From: Ostrinia nubilalis | Lineage: Eukaryota; Arthropoda; Insecta; Lepidoptera; Crambidae | Direction of reading: 5' to 3' | NCBI RefSeq assembly: GCF_963855985.1 | Contig: NC_087109.1 | Span: 6,282,001 to 6,346,000, forward strand | DNA: 64,000 bases | Part shown: positions 12,389 to 24,090 of the stretch, piece by piece | Layout of the letters: each line of letters opens with the position of its first letter | How positions within the stretch are numbered: the stretch's first letter is position 1 | The notes under the pieces: model-generated | Database searches by the model: none | Told to the model about the DNA's origin: nothing | What the model saw: the letters and a program-made list of their open reading frames with translations, nothing else | Translations under genes and position numbers: made by a program

Positions 12389-12447
12389 ACAAGGCAGGTA
12401 TTTGACCATAATCGCACCTGGTGTTAAGTGAGTAGCAGTCTAGGATT
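12389..12447 (+). repeat. Short interspersed repeat, third family
   Basis: CAAGGCAGGTATTTGACCAT and AATCGCACCTGGTGTTAAGT with AGCAGTCTAGG recur at 38634 (plus) and 45936 (minus). It is probably a truncated SINE or LINE tail. Confidence 0.5.
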
Positions 12448-13130
12448 ATAATTAGCAAACATTTACCTCCACGGTAGCGATTTTCAACTTGCTGATGACT
12501 ACTTATTATTTTGAAGGGCATGTTACGCCATCGTCCATAAAATGGCTACACGAAGAAAACATAATTTATTCAGCGGACTTTGAAAATGACTATCAGCTTT
12601 TTGACAGATCATAAAAACAAATGAATGATGATGTCATATTCCCGCCAAGCCCTCAACTTGGAACTTGGCTTTGTTAATTTGAAATTAAATTCCCTGACAC
12701 CGAACCGTTTGACAAGCACCGTAAGACATAAACATACAAACTTTATGTACGGACTACAGCTCATAAGATATTAAACAATTTCGTAGTAAAATCGACCGTA
12801 TTACAACTGATTAAGATACATCAGTTTAGCTTGATGTACTGTCGAATGTACTATGACTGTCTCGAGCATTGATTGATAATGATGTTCCAAGCAGAAAATT
12901 TTGAAGTATGTTTCAAGTAAACGGAGTCAAATGTTTGGTACAAGGTCTAATAAAAGACATTAGGCATAAGATTTTGTGACAAATATGAAGAAAGAAAGAA
13001 ACATTTATGTACGCTGAGCGGGTGCCTTTTTGTCAGAGGGGCACAAGCAGTTAATTGTCCACTTGTTTATTTCTCTCTGTTTTAATCTATGTCTTACCTG
13101 CTTGTATACCTTTCTTGCAAATAAAAAGTT

Positions 13131-13156
13131 TTCTATTCTATTCTATTCTATTCTAT
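13131..13156. repeat. (TTCTA)n microsatellite
   Basis: Five units of TTCTA end this A/T-rich stretch; it may be the tail of a LINE on the plus strand (AATAAAAAGTT precedes it). Confidence 0.7.
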
Positions 13157-13915
13157 TTATTAAAATGGATCATAAAGATTTATAGATCCCGAATAATGGG
13201 AAATGGCTAAGATAAAGAAGAAGAAGAAGGACATCATACAGACTTTAGAAGATTTAGAAAAACATTTCAGTAGCACATAAAACATCAAGGAAAAAGAAAA
13301 AGTGCACCGAACAGTGCCACCTTGTATATTTCTAGTTACTTTTATTATTGTTAAAATCCAGACCCTTTTACAAAATTTTACTGTGAACCGATTTTCACCG
13401 CTTAAAAAAGTATACATAATTTGATACAGATGTCAACTATCCGATACTATAGAGGCACTTTGACCAAAAATTATCGCACACGGCCTCACAACTGCCTGGA
13501 GATTTCCACTAGGTCATCACATCACCCATATTATTAAGAAAACCTATCTTTACCTGCATTTACAATTATGACCACTCATAAATCTTTGCCGTGACATAAC
13601 ACAGGCTTCCATAATTATAATTGGCATTTGTTTTAATCATCGCAAGTCCTTCGGTGACGTCACCTTTAAAAACATATGCTCATAATATTGTTACTACATT
13701 TGAAAATATTGACGCGGGCCAGATGTAAATCATCACTTAACGACGGCTGAAAGGCATGAAATAATGCTTGGGTTTCCAGAATGCTGTATTTTAGCTTTAT
13801 AATCAGCGTTCAGGAAGACTAAAGTGTTATAAAAGTACACACAGGTACATATTTCAGTCAGTTAGGTAGTTAGTTCTGTCAGTTAGGAGGACAAATAGGT
13901 TACATACTTTTTACA

Positions 13916-14088
13916 AGACACCTCGCCGACTATAGGATTTTTAGTCGGCCGATAGTTAAGTCGGCTTCCAATTTTGTATGAAGAATCGGCCGATACCAAA
14001 TCGGTGTAATGTGCGCACTTTAATGTTAATACTGACTAACAGCCCGAGCCAACTATCAGCCGACTGAAAGTCATATGGCGGGGTGTCT
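13916..14088. mobile_element. MITE C, palindromic
   Basis: The left half (AGACACCTCGCCGAC, TTAGTCGGCCGATAGTTAAG) and right half (GCCAACTATCAGCCGACTGA, GGCGGGGTGTCT) are inverted copies around TTGTATGAAGAATCGGCCGA. The same core occurs three times at 33.1-33.6 kb. Confidence 0.7.
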
Positions 14089-14478
14089 TAAAATCATAAT
14101 TTTATCTGTTTTACATAAATAGTTACAATATCTTTTGGAAAGTAAGTTAGGGATAAGGGGGTGTAGAGTCGCATGTATCTGTTAATTTAATACCTTAGTA
14201 AGCCTTATTTGGCACTAGGCTGTAGTTGTATCAAATTAAAATTGATTATGTTGTTTTTTTACCTACTGAAACAGGCTTTAGACATTGGGTAGGTATTTTT
14301 CAGACTTGCCTCGTGTCATTGAAACTTGTTTTAGGATGTCACTTTGATCCCAGAATAAATTATACTTCAGGTAAACTCAAGAATATGAGTGGTTTCATTT
14401 GCGTTCATCGCACTTTTGGAGGCCATCTTTGTTTTATGAAATTATCGTGTAAAGATTTAAGCTGTAGGTAGAGATAAA

Positions 14479-14624
14479 CGCCCGTATTCACAAACATTAC
14501 TATGAGGTCTCACAGTGCGCGTGGACGCACAGGGTGACACATGAACCAATCACAGAGCCCTATATAACGCTGTGCGTTCGATTTGCTGCTTCACTTAAGC
14601 AAGCATCGTTTGTGAATACGGGCG
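14479..14624. mobile_element. MITE B
   Basis: CGCCCGTATTCACAAACATT on the left and AACGGGCG-type inverted end (GTGAATACGGGCG) on the right, followed by TAA; TAA plus one extra A precedes it. The best preserved copy of the family. Confidence 0.75.
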
Positions 14625-14881
14625 TAAGCTTTTGCACTCAAGGTTTACCATCCCACTTGTGGGGTCAACTCTTTATTACCTAGTCAAGCTGTATGTGCTT
14701 CTATACAATAAATAATCCTAGCTATACGAAAGTCGGAATGAGAGGTGGAAATTGTCCCATTTTGAAAGCAAAATGCTTTAGTGGAGTCTTTTAGAAAATA
14801 CACAAGCACACATCAAATAGCTGATGTTTTTTTTCTGATTTTCTTTCTATAGATCAAATACAGGCATTTATACACATACTA

Positions 14882-15199
14882 TACTAGCGGAGGCGACTTC
14901 GTACGCGTGAACCCCGTTTTACCTCCTTAGGGGTTGATTTTTGCAAAATGCCGTCTTAGTCTGGGTTGCACCATCTTATTTTAACTCTGACAAACGTCAA
15001 AAGTCTGTCAAAATCCATACAAAAAACACCCGTTATCGTTATAATTACGGTCAAAGTTAGGTGGTGCAACTCAGCCTTAGTGAGCACCTACGTTCTAAAA
15101 GGAACCCCCATGCAAAATTTAAGACTCCTAGCACTTGTAATTTCTGAGATTTCGTGATGAGTGAGTGAGTCAGTGACGTTTCGCTTTTTTATGTATAGA
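14882..15199 (-). mobile_element. Helitron-like fragment split by a MITE
   Basis: CTAGCGGAGGCGACTTCGTA with CGCGTGAACCCCGTTTTACC starts a degenerate element that resumes after the MITE at 14959-15076 (TGAGCACCTACGTTCTAAAA onwards). The TTA duplication on both sides of the MITE shows that it inserted later. Confidence 0.5.
14959..15076. mobile_element. MITE A, inserted in a Helitron-like fragment
   Basis: Ends are GTCTGGGTTGCACCATCTTA and the inverted GGTGCAACTCAGCC, with TTA at 14956-14958 and 15077-15079. The host repeat resumes directly after it. Confidence 0.8.
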
Positions 15200-15837
15200 T
15201 TTGCTACACAGCTTTTAGCTCTAAACTGGCATTGCAGAAGCCAAACTGCAATAAAACCGAGTGTAGTTTATTTCGTACTTAACAAAATTGCAAAGCAACC
15301 CATCTCACGCTCCAAGTTTTTACAGCCGAAACTCTTAAACACGTCCCAAGCTTTTAAGGCGAATCCATCATATCCTGACATGGTATATGGTAATCTTTAC
15401 GGTCTCCCCGCTAATCTACCCCCCAAAACCTTCGTGGAACCGATCGAATTATCTCCTGAATGATTTTATGGGGTAACTCTGGGTTTACGATGGCAACACT
15501 GTTGCGCGAGTGGTTGTGTGATTTATAGTCGTACAACGGTGCTAACGCAGCAATTGTGGACGCTTTGCCTGTAGCATCGTACTTTGTAGCACTGCAGTTT
15601 GTAGCGGGACTGTTTCGAGTTTGAGTCATGTTGATATGAAATGAAGATTGGCTCCTATTTGGAATGGAATATTAGGTTATGTCTAAGGTGAGTATTCGGC
15701 ACATTATATTAATTCTAAGACACCTCTACGTACTTTTCTAAATGGACACACCACTGTCTTTTGATTAATTTTATAATTTCAAAACATCTAAAAATCTGTA
15801 AGTTTGATTAAAAAATAATCTTTTTTTTTAAGTTTTA

Positions 15838-15953
15838 GGCTGAGTTGCACCAACTTATTTTAATCGTGACTATAACCATAACCGTTGTTGTTTGTATGGA
15901 GTTTGACAGACTTGACGTTTGTTAAAGCTAAAATAAGATGGTGCAACCTAGCC
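15838..15953. mobile_element. MITE A, TTA duplication
   Basis: Ends are GGCTGAGTTGCACCAACTTA and the inverted GGTGCAACCTAGCC, with TTA on both sides. It is in the opposite internal orientation to the copy at 14959, less than 1 kb away. Confidence 0.78.
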
Positions 15954-17289
15954 TTAGTTTCGACCAACTGTACCCAAGATATAACTATTCTGCCAAGAGT
16001 GTAGCGACGAAGAAGAAGTTGATACATTCAGATTTTTAGTTGCTTCTGTTACTATAAAAGTTAGTCAAGTTGATGGTGTCAAATCGCTCATAAAAATGTA
16101 TTATTTTGATCTGTAAGAAAGTGATAGAGAAATTCATGAAAAAAAATGCTATCAATAAACAAGTGTAAACTCTACTGTCAATTCTTATAAATATGAAAGA
16201 AAACCCAGACGCATGCTACTCAACTAATATGTGCGGAAATGCTGAATCGATACACAAGTATCACATTCCAGCTTTATGAAGTACAGTGTTCAGCTGAAGT
16301 ATTTGACACCTTTCTCCTTAAGCTCATGGGAATAAAGACGAATGTGTGTGGAATGGGGTACGTGCTTAAAGTAATTTCTTCGGAAAGCGTTCTTGGCGTA
16401 CCTAATCGCGAGCGAACGAAAGGTGAGCGTTCACCGTATTGCTATAGGTATTGGTTGAGACACACGGGTTTGGAGTTCGGCGAACATGCAGTCATCAAAG
16501 TCCAACATAAATCTTTATATTGTCAACTTAATTCCTTCTACGGCATCTTTACTTTGCGAGGTTAATGCGATTAACGGTAACTAAAACACAATGTTCTTTT
16601 TTCAGTAATAGGACCGTTCGCGTTGTTCGTTACAGTCTATTGGAATTTAAAATCTTATTGATGCTCATATTTTATTTTCTTATTTGGCTATTAAAACAAT
16701 ACTCCTCTACTATCTTTTGATAACAGAATGATACTAGGACATCTGAAAAAATTTTAGAAAAGTAAGTCTGATTGAAAGAATCACTATTAATTAAAATTAT
16801 TTGAAGCCTCATAAAATTCGAACACAAGTACATTGTTATCGCGAATGTTTGAATCTACGTTTCCGGATAGAACAATGAGTGTTTTGAAACATCTCAGTGA
16901 TTTATTATAAGAATATTAAATAAATATTGATTGTTTCACACTTTTATAATATTAACTTCAATTAATTTTAGAAAACATTATTTTCTCCGGCCTTTAGACA
17001 AGAAAACTAGCCTAACCTCTATGAAGGACTCTTATAGTCTGCGTCAATAGAAGTTAGCAATCAACAAATAGACAACGCATTTCAGGATACTGATACAGTT
17101 TTCAGTTTAATCTTTTTTCAGTAAAATGGACTCAAAAAGACACATTTCAGACACATATTTCATTTTAGTATAAAGGTGTTCACAAAATGTACGCTTGATA
17201 TACGCAGTTTTAAATTATGTAGTTAAGGAAGTACTGTGTATACCTGTTTGTTGAAATGCATTTTTAATGTGTGTAGTTTTTGTATTTTA
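15954..17289. other. AT-rich non-coding DNA
   Basis: The 108-codon frame at 16239-16565 has no recognisable domain and no splice or start context that would make it a gene. Confidence 0.4.
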
Positions 17290-17520
17290 AGTATTTGTCC
17301 GCCAACAAGTTCGCGAACTCGCTCGCGATTCTCCCCGCCCGTATACCACAGCAATAAACATTGAGCAACCCGACGCCTGCCGCCGTTTTTGAGCAAAATA
17401 TTGCACGTTAATTTAACACAGACCAGCGGTCATTTGCGAGCGCAGGCGCAGTTTTTTAAGCCTTTTTTGAGCCCTTTTTACGGTCTCGGGTCACGTTTGC
17501 GACGATTCTTGCGATAACTC
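17290..17520. promoter_or_regulatory. GC-rich island in AT-rich DNA
   Basis: TTCGCGAACTCGCTCGCGAT, CGACGCCTGCCGCCGTTTTT and TTTGCGAGCGCAGGCGCAGT make this stretch CpG-rich. It has no open frame and no repeat match in the window. It could be an enhancer or promoter, or an unrecognised repeat. Confidence 0.25.
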
Positions 17521-17617
17521 AGATATTTGACCTTACGTCGGCATTTGATCGACGGGAATAATTATAGTAAGTACCTATATTGTGCAGTTTAATTTGGTAT
17601 GACCTAGAGCTAGTAAT

Positions 17618-17718
17618 AGACTCTATGCTAACCAAGAAAGTCCAACTCTATACTAACCAAAAGTGTTGGACTCTATGCTAACCAAGACCAACAAGAGTTT
17701 GGACTCTATGCTGGGGTT
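17618..17718. repeat. Short tandem repeat, about 4 units
   Basis: GACTCTATGCTAACCAAGA, then AACTCTATACTAACCAAAAG, GGACTCTATGCTAACCAAGA and GGACTCTATGCTGGGGT form four imperfect units of about 25 bases. Confidence 0.75.
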
Positions 17719-17833
17719 TGAATAGACCTTAGAATTCACCGTTTTAGTAAACAGCTCTAAGTTCACTGGTACATTATATTTAGTCATCCACGTCGATTAG
17801 CGATGGAGAGAAATCAGCTATTTTCTCTTCATA

Positions 17834-17903
17834 CAGCCAAATGACATCCACTGAAGGACAAAAGCTTTCTCCAGGGATTTCCTCAGCATCCAGGTACTAC
17901 ATC
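17834..17903 (-). mobile_element. RTE-like LINE terminal fragment, decayed
   Basis: CAGCCAAATGACATCCACTG is followed by a diverged copy of the LINE terminus on the minus strand. It is short and mutated. Confidence 0.5.
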
Positions 17904-18975
17904 ATGCTTAAAGTTCAGGTTTAAGTGATACTTAAATCAAGCCCAACATTTATGCGGCTTTTTTCTAGTCATCGGAATCTATGATTACAAAGAAAAGATT
18001 TCATTGTTTTAATTATTATACTTAGTTTACTTAACATCTTAAAATAAATATGCTATTTAAAATGAATACTGCCCCGTTGCAGACTTTATTACCAATTCCC
18101 GTTTTAACTCTGACGTCGTTTGCCAAACCAAACCTACCGAAAATTCGCATTCAGCCAACTACAAATACTTGTAGTTTATTCATCAATCACCACAATCGCT
18201 TAATGGCACCGCTCCTATTACCCAAACTGAATGAAACTCAATCAATTCGTGACCGTGGTCGTTTCATTCAGACTTATTCATATAACAGAGTGTACACTGT
18301 ACATTCATATAACAGAATATAACAGAGTCGGGTGACCGCCATTGATTGAGATCAGTCTAAACACGGCTCGGTTTCGTCCGTGTTTTAACTTTGCTTTATA
18401 AACATTAACTGCAATATTTAAATACGCGTGAGAAGGCAGGAAATGCTGTGTTTCTTTCAGTATTTGGATTATTGAATATTTTGGGTTCCGTACCAAAATG
18501 ATGACTAAGGCCTGAATTAAGCTGCTTAAGCTGCTGCTAGCTTGAGCTTGCTCATCTTTTAGTCAAGGATGTATTTGATATAAAATATAGAAATCTAAAT
18601 TCCGAAAGGCCTAAGCCATCGTTGTCCATCTGTCTACTAGCTATAGGGGAGGCTGTATCTATGAACCGTAACCCAAAGACAAATGATTTTTAAAATTTGG
18701 AAATCGTTTCGTTCCTTTTCCATCAGCGAAGCTATCGAAAAGTTGAATCTTTTTCAGCAACATGGTGGATAAATTCTCCAATGCAGTATTACTGCCGAAA
18801 ACTTGAAGAAAATTGGACAGGCTGCTCGCTTTTTAGATTGGAGAAATAGTAAGATAGTAAATATTAATGGCCAAATCGATTGGTTGGCCAGCCCAGCAAA
18901 ACAAAATAAATAACTATGTTTAAGCCAGCAAGTTTGTCAATAGACGTTCTTCTGTTTCTAACTGTGATTTCTTTA

Positions 18976-19086
18976 GGGTGAGTTGCACCATCTTACTTTA
19001 ACTTTGACAAACTTCAAAATCTGTCAAACTCCAGACAAAATACACCGGTTATCGTTATTATCGAAGTTAGGTGGTGCAACTCAGTT
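18976..19086. mobile_element. MITE A, right end mutated
   Basis: GGGTGAGTTGCACCATCTTA on the left; GGTGGTGCAACTCAGTT on the right. TTA flanks on both sides. Confidence 0.72.
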
Positions 19087-19430
19087 TTAATGTACCTACT
19101 TGTAATTTTCCACTCACATTATACACTAGTCAATCGTTAGTGTATCAAAATACGTGTTAAGTTATAGCCATAATTTGCCAGCTCGATCGATAAACGGATC
19201 AAACCGATTAATCGATACTCCACGGTCTCGGATCGAGTAGCAAGGTCTGATATCTCGATGCTATATTTAATGTGTGTTAAATGGCTGATTATGCATCAGG
19301 TTTTAAAATCGATGTTTTTATTTCGATATGTTCGAATTACACGATTTAATGTGTCTGAGTAGAATTAACTTGGCTGCTATTTAAACTAAGTTTAAATCTA
19401 GCTTTTGTGATTCATGATCTATCACACTAA

Positions 19431-19531
19431 GGCTTAGTTGCACCATCTTACTTTTACTTTGTCAAACGTCAAAAATCTGTCAAACTCCATACAAAAAGCA
19501 CCCGTTATCGTTATAGTTACGGTCAAATTTC
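19431..19531. mobile_element. MITE A, right end lost
   Basis: GGCTTAGTTGCACCATCTTA and the internal AACGTCAAAAATCTGTCAAA are clear, with TAA before it. The right terminal repeat is missing or scrambled after the GGTCAAATTT motif. Confidence 0.68.
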
Positions 19532-20154
19532 AGGTTCGTACTAAGTCTTAGTTAAGCAGAAAATGAGCTCAAGCTCAAAACATCTTTAGAAACCGAGCAT
19601 AAAACAGTAAAAGTAAAAGAAAAGCTGTAAAAGAAAATTTTTACCGAAAAAAAGAAAAAGTTTAACACCTATCGAGTCACCTATGAAATAGCACATAGGT
19701 ATTATTATTAATTTTCCTCTATCAATACTTATTTGTAATAGTTAATTGTTCCTAATATATTATTTAAATCACCGACGTTTGAACTACAAAGGCGCGCTGC
19801 ATTTGTATGCGGGATGCGCACGCGCACGTAGAGAGGCGAATAATGCTGAGCTACTGCTTAATGTTTACTAGTTTATTAACTTTAGTTTTATAAAAATAAA
19901 TTGAATTTAAGTGCCTGTTTCATTTTAAAATAAAGCTTAAACAAATGCACTGAAAGCTTTAACAAATTCTAAAAGGAAGAAAATAGATTCAGTGACGCAT
20001 CACGCAACTGAAAATTATGAATATCTTGCTGGAAAATTAGCGAGTAAACTTTATTGTGCGTTTTCTAAAAGGATCGTTATAAATACTTGTATAGATTTAC
20101 GGCACAAAAATGTTTTTTTTTTTCTTACTGTTACAATCACTTTTAAAATCCTAA
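19532..20154. other. AT-rich non-coding DNA
   Basis: A-rich stretches and a small CG-rich patch (GATGCGCACGCGCACGTAGA) near 19813. No gene or repeat recognised. Confidence 0.4.
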
Positions 20155-20257
20155 GGCTGAGGTTGCTTTAATCGTAGCTATAACAATAACCGATGTCTTT
20201 TTGTATGGAGTACGACAGATTTTTGACGTTTGTTAACGTTAAAAAGATGGTGCAGCC
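20155..20257. mobile_element. MITE A, shortened copy
   Basis: GGCTGAGGTTGC on the left lacks part of the usual end. The internal TTTTTGTATGGAGT and TTTGACGTTTGTTAACGTTA are clear, and it ends GATGGTGCAGCC followed by TTA. Confidence 0.65.
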
Positions 20258-20807
20258 TTAGGTTATTCTTAACTGGAAAACAACTCAAAGGTATACTAGT
20301 GTTTGCATGCATCACAAAAACACTTCATCGCACGCGTGTTTCCCATCGAAAACATACGGGAAAATGTCCTAGTTCAGGCACATGTATAATCTTAAAACCT
20401 TTTATATCATAAGATTGGCCCAGAGTTTAACTGTTAAATAAATAAGATGTTTAGGATTTTATCAATATTATTGTATTACTAAAACCGGGATCAACTCTAT
20501 TTTGTTCAAAATCACAAACTACCTCTATATTAAATTTCATTGAAGTGTGGAAACAGACAGACAAAGCATTAAATTGCAAATAAGGGCGGCCGTACAAAGC
20601 GACACGCGTCATCCGTCACGACAGCGCACGCGCACGTCTTGCGTCATGAATAGGCGCGTAGTTTCATGGCTTTTATGAATATCTTGATGAAATTAACGAG
20701 GAAATAAGATGAGGCATAGTTACTGAAAAGCCGAATCTTTACTACCCCAATTATAGCAATGGACCGCAAAGAAAAAGGGTCGGTTAGAAAATCTTCAATA
20801 TCTTTAT

Positions 20808-21108
20808 AGGGGAGACCGTGGAGAGTTGTAACAGAGGAGAGTTGAGACATTGACGATTTTTTGGAACTTATTAACTATGTATTAGCTAGCTCGTAACGGC
20901 GATGCGAGCGGCGCAGGATCGGTCTTCGTGAAAATCCTTGGGGGATGCCTTTGTCCAGCAGTAGACGAGCTCGTAACAGTGCGCGCTTTTTAGTTCAAGT
21001 CTCGAGCTAACAAATACGTGCTGTTGCGAGCTCGCTGATAGTTAATAAGTTCCAAAAAATCGTCAATGTTTCAACTCTCCTCTGTCACAATTCTCCTCGG
21101 TCTCCCCT
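20808..21108. mobile_element. Foldback element D with about 70-bp inverted ends
   Basis: The left end (AGGGGAGACCGTGGAGAGTT ... GACGATTTTTTGGAACTTAT TAACTA) is mirrored at 21035-21108. The middle holds a RTE-like LINE end (20900-20970). A second copy is at 50066-50764. Confidence 0.7.
20900..20970 (+). mobile_element. RTE-like LINE terminal fragment inside a foldback element
   Basis: The plus strand gives MRAAQDRSS, a stop, then KSLGDAFVQQ, which is the last 25 residues or so of the LINE protein. It lies between the two inverted ends of the foldback at 20808-21108. Confidence 0.65.
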
Positions 21109-21270
21109 ACCTAACCTAGCCTAGTTTCTTGCGCTGCTTCTTCTCAGCACTGGCCCATTTATTGTCCCGAAGCAGTGGTAGAGTTAATACTGGGAGGCGT
21201 AAAAGTGCTTTTTTAGCCTATCTGCAAAAATAAATGAGTTTTATGAGTTTTTATTCAGCTTTATGAAACA

Positions 21271-21425
21271 ACTAGCGGCCGCTATACCCCCTTAGAGGTG
21301 GATTCGTAAAATCCTTTCTTAGCGGATGCTTACGTCATAACATCTACCTGCCTTTCAGCCCGATCTGTCCAGTGGTTTGGGCATTGGGCTGTGCGTTGAT
21401 AGATCACTATGTCAGTCAGTCAGTC
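21271..21425 (-). mobile_element. Degenerate Helitron-like fragment
   Basis: CTAGCGGCCGCTATACCCCC followed by CCTTTCTTAGCGGATGCTTA resembles the fragment at 59466 and the second Helitron-like family. Ends are uncertain. Confidence 0.35.
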
Positions 21426-21455
21426 ACCTTTGAGTTATATATCGTTCGTTCGTTC

Positions 21456-21540
21456 GTTTCAGCCGAAAGACGTCCACTGCTGGACAAAGGCCTCCCCCAA
21501 GGATTTCCACAAAGACCGGTCCTGCGCCGCTTGCATCCTT
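21456..21540 (-). mobile_element. RTE-like LINE terminal fragment
   Basis: The plus strand reads CAGCCGAAAGACGTCCACTG then CTGGACAAAGGCCTCCCCCA. This is the reverse complement of the LINE protein end (GEAFVQQWTSFG and stop). A (CGTT)n run stands next to it at 21449-21462. Confidence 0.7.
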
Positions 21541-22384
21541 GATTGAGTTATATATATTTAGAAGCATACTGGAAAATCTAAGAATTTTTATTTATTTCAG
21601 TCTCTATATCATTGGCTAGGTCATACTTTTGAAGTTATAGAAGATTTTCTAACCGACTCTTTTTCTTTGCGGTCCAGTGTATTAACATTGTAGAGATGGG
21701 GCTCTGGGCAAGATATAAGATATAAATACTAGCTTCCACAAGTCCGTTTCACATGGATTGTACACTATTCGATAGAAATACCAGCTCATACAGTTGGAAA
21801 CGTTATTTTTAACCCTCTAAAGTCCAAGATTAAGTGATCTGTAACATTCAGTAACAGTTTCTATCAGTGATTTTCCATTAAGTGGCATTAAATCGTATTA
21901 AGTTAATAAATCATTTAATAGCAATAATTAATGAACGACCGATTCAATTGTAAAAGCCAAATAATAATGTAACAAATTATGTTTGTTATTCATAAACTAG
22001 TAATTAAGAATAGACACGACAATTTGTTTTTTCTAAACTAATGACTAGGCTTTTAGCCTTGTTCTGACTTCCTACCTACCTTCCAACCTCATCACGCAAC
22101 GAAGTTAATTGTAGAGATACCAATCTATTAATTTGATTTATATTTAAATGAGGAAAAGCTTCTTTAAGGATTTGCTCTGGAGTCTGGACGCATTCTGCTG
22201 TCAGTGGTCAGATCAAAGTGAACGCAGTCCGTATCATGCACAGAGCATGCTCTGTGGTATCATGTATGAACAACATTCTCAAGATATAATCCTTCAAGCT
22301 CCGCGAATCTAGACACAATAAATAGATAATCAATTGTTATGACATTAATTAATGCCGTCTGGGAGTCAATCGGTTAATCAACTA

Positions 22385-22476
22385 AAGGGCTTTTTATATG
22401 CCGTTGACGTGTTGTTTTTATAAAAAATAAATTATTTATAATATTTAACAACACGTCAACGTCATATAAAAACCCT
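22385..22476. mobile_element. Short palindromic MITE
   Basis: AGGGCTTTTTATATGCCGTT with GACGTGTTGTT pairs with AACAACACGTCAACGTCATA and TAAAAACCCT around a 30-bp AT-rich loop. Confidence 0.65.
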
Positions 22477-22801
22477 ATTTAGGCCCTTTTGATCCGTAGT
22501 TAAAATAACCAAATGTCTTTGTTACCAATGGTTAAATATTAACAAAATGTAAGGTTTAAAATAATACTAAAATTTAAGCCATCAATAACCACCGTTAGAA
22601 AAACGCATTTTGCAGAGTTTATCGTCTGACTTTTTGTTTATCATTCAATAATACTTCAAATACACAATACATCTACATACCAAATGACGAATTCTCAAAA
22701 GTGGCTTACCTGTAAACAAAAAAAAATACATTTTAATACATCTTAAAAAAACTTAATACCTACTCTACACGTATGTACATCTAAAGCAAAACTTAACAAT
22801 T

Positions 22802-22895
22802 AACGCACAGCGTTGAATAGAGCTCTGTGATTGGTTCGTGTGTCACCCTGTACGTCCACGCGCGCTGTGAGACCTCATAGTCATGTTTGTGAAGT
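22802..22895. mobile_element. MITE B, partial
   Basis: AACGCACAGCGTTGAATAGA through GAGACCTCATAGTCATGTTT matches the core and one end of MITE B. The other end is missing. Confidence 0.6.
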
Positions 22896-23424
22896 GTATT
22901 TTAACTGCGTTTTGTTTATTAAACCTTAATTATTTCTCGGATCATTCTCATAATGATCCAATAAGTCATTGACCCAAAACGTTCAATTAAAAAGCCCCAT
23001 TCAATCTTCAATAAAGCGACGCGTGCGCACCAAATATCGGACGCGAGTTGACAGCGTTGACAGCTGTCACTGTCAGAGCGAAGAATAGAATCATCATCGT
23101 CAGGCACACCCTTGCAACGGTTTCACACCTCAACACCATGGATGCGAATATCAACCTTATGGTGAGGCATTTTGGGAGCATACACGTTTGTGATCTAAAT
23201 GGTGTAGGGTTGGCACTGTAATTAAATTGAGTAAGGCTTTTAATCTCTAGACTTTTTTTTACTACAGTTTACTGTTTTAATTTTATACGAGCAGAACAAA
23301 ACAAGAATAAAATTTTATTACCACACTCTACTATTCTATATTTAATAAGTTTCCACCCACTGAAATTGTGTTAATTGGCATATGTGAAACAAGCAAAAAA
23401 TGAGATAGAGTAGGTATCTCCCAT

Positions 23425-23475
23425 AAATTATCACTTTCCATCAGGTGAGATGCAGGCTAAGAGCTTCCTCATTAT
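23425..23475 (+). mobile_element. SINE 3' end, same family as 4798
   Basis: CACTTTCCATCAGGTGAGAT then GCAGGCTAAGAGCTTCCTCA and an A-rich end match the SINE at 4798-5113. Only the last 50 bp are present. A reversed scrap of the body (GAGGAACTGGCT) lies at 23645. Confidence 0.6.
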
Positions 23476-23949
23476 AGATAAAATAAAAATCAAATGTGGC
23501 CTAAAATTTCAGTGAACTACACTGCTTAGCATGAAGAACCTTTTAGATCAACAATAAATTGACTTTCATTAGGTAGTTGAAATATTCTTTCAGATAAATT
23601 AAGCCAAAAGTAGAAGCTAGCTTCACCCAGTATCTTCAACAATAGAGGAACTGGCTTTTTAAGAACTGATTTTGTGTTTTGACAGCCCTATGGTCACATG
23701 GCAAGTTCGGGGAACGTAGAATGAGTTTTATTGAACGTCAGGAGAGCCCCATTCATTGCCTCCCACTCGAAAACGTAACGGTACATCATTTTTGGGGCCA
23801 GTGGACTGAGAGTAGAACCTTAAAGGTTTCGTTCTGATAGCTACCAGAATGTATGATAGGCTACGTAATTTATTTAACGTTGCAAATGTTAAAAGAAAAG
23901 TAAATGCATTATGAGAAAGAACCAAAGAAATGACAACTCTAAAAAACGG

Positions 23950-24090
23950 TTGTAATAGACGAAGGCGAATGAGCTTTACATGTGTGGTGGCTCGCTACTG
24001 TTCGATTTTCAAAAGTTTTGATAGACATTACACTATCGTTATGTGCATGAACACGTACAAATAAAGCTCACTCGCCTTCGTGAGTTGTAA
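23950..24090. mobile_element. MITE G
   Basis: GACGAAGGCGAATGAGCTTT is mirrored by AAAGCTCACTCGCCTTCGTG. The core (GTGGTGGCTCGCTACTGTTC) is shared in reverse with 60411-60561. Confidence 0.7.

Larger units (their letters stand above)
11965..13915. other. Non-coding DNA
   Basis: One short interspersed repeat (12389) and the (TTCTA)n run are present. AAGAAGAAGAAG at 13217-13228 is a small simple repeat. No gene seen. Confidence 0.45.
20759..21677. mobile_element. Outer inverted-repeat element split by a foldback
   Basis: GGACCGCAAAGAAAAAGGGT with CGGTTAGAAAATCTTCAAT at 20761-20799 is the reverse complement of AGATTTTCTAACCGACTCTT with TTTCTTTGCGGTCC near 21642-21675. Between them lie the foldback at 20808-21108 and other repeats. 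No coding sequence was seen. Confidence 0.6.

Noticed and set aside
14966..15463. Plus-strand open frames at 14966 and 15161 as a two-exon gene
   Set aside because: The first is a translation of MITE A and the second starts inside the degenerate Helitron-like fragment; neither shows a domain.
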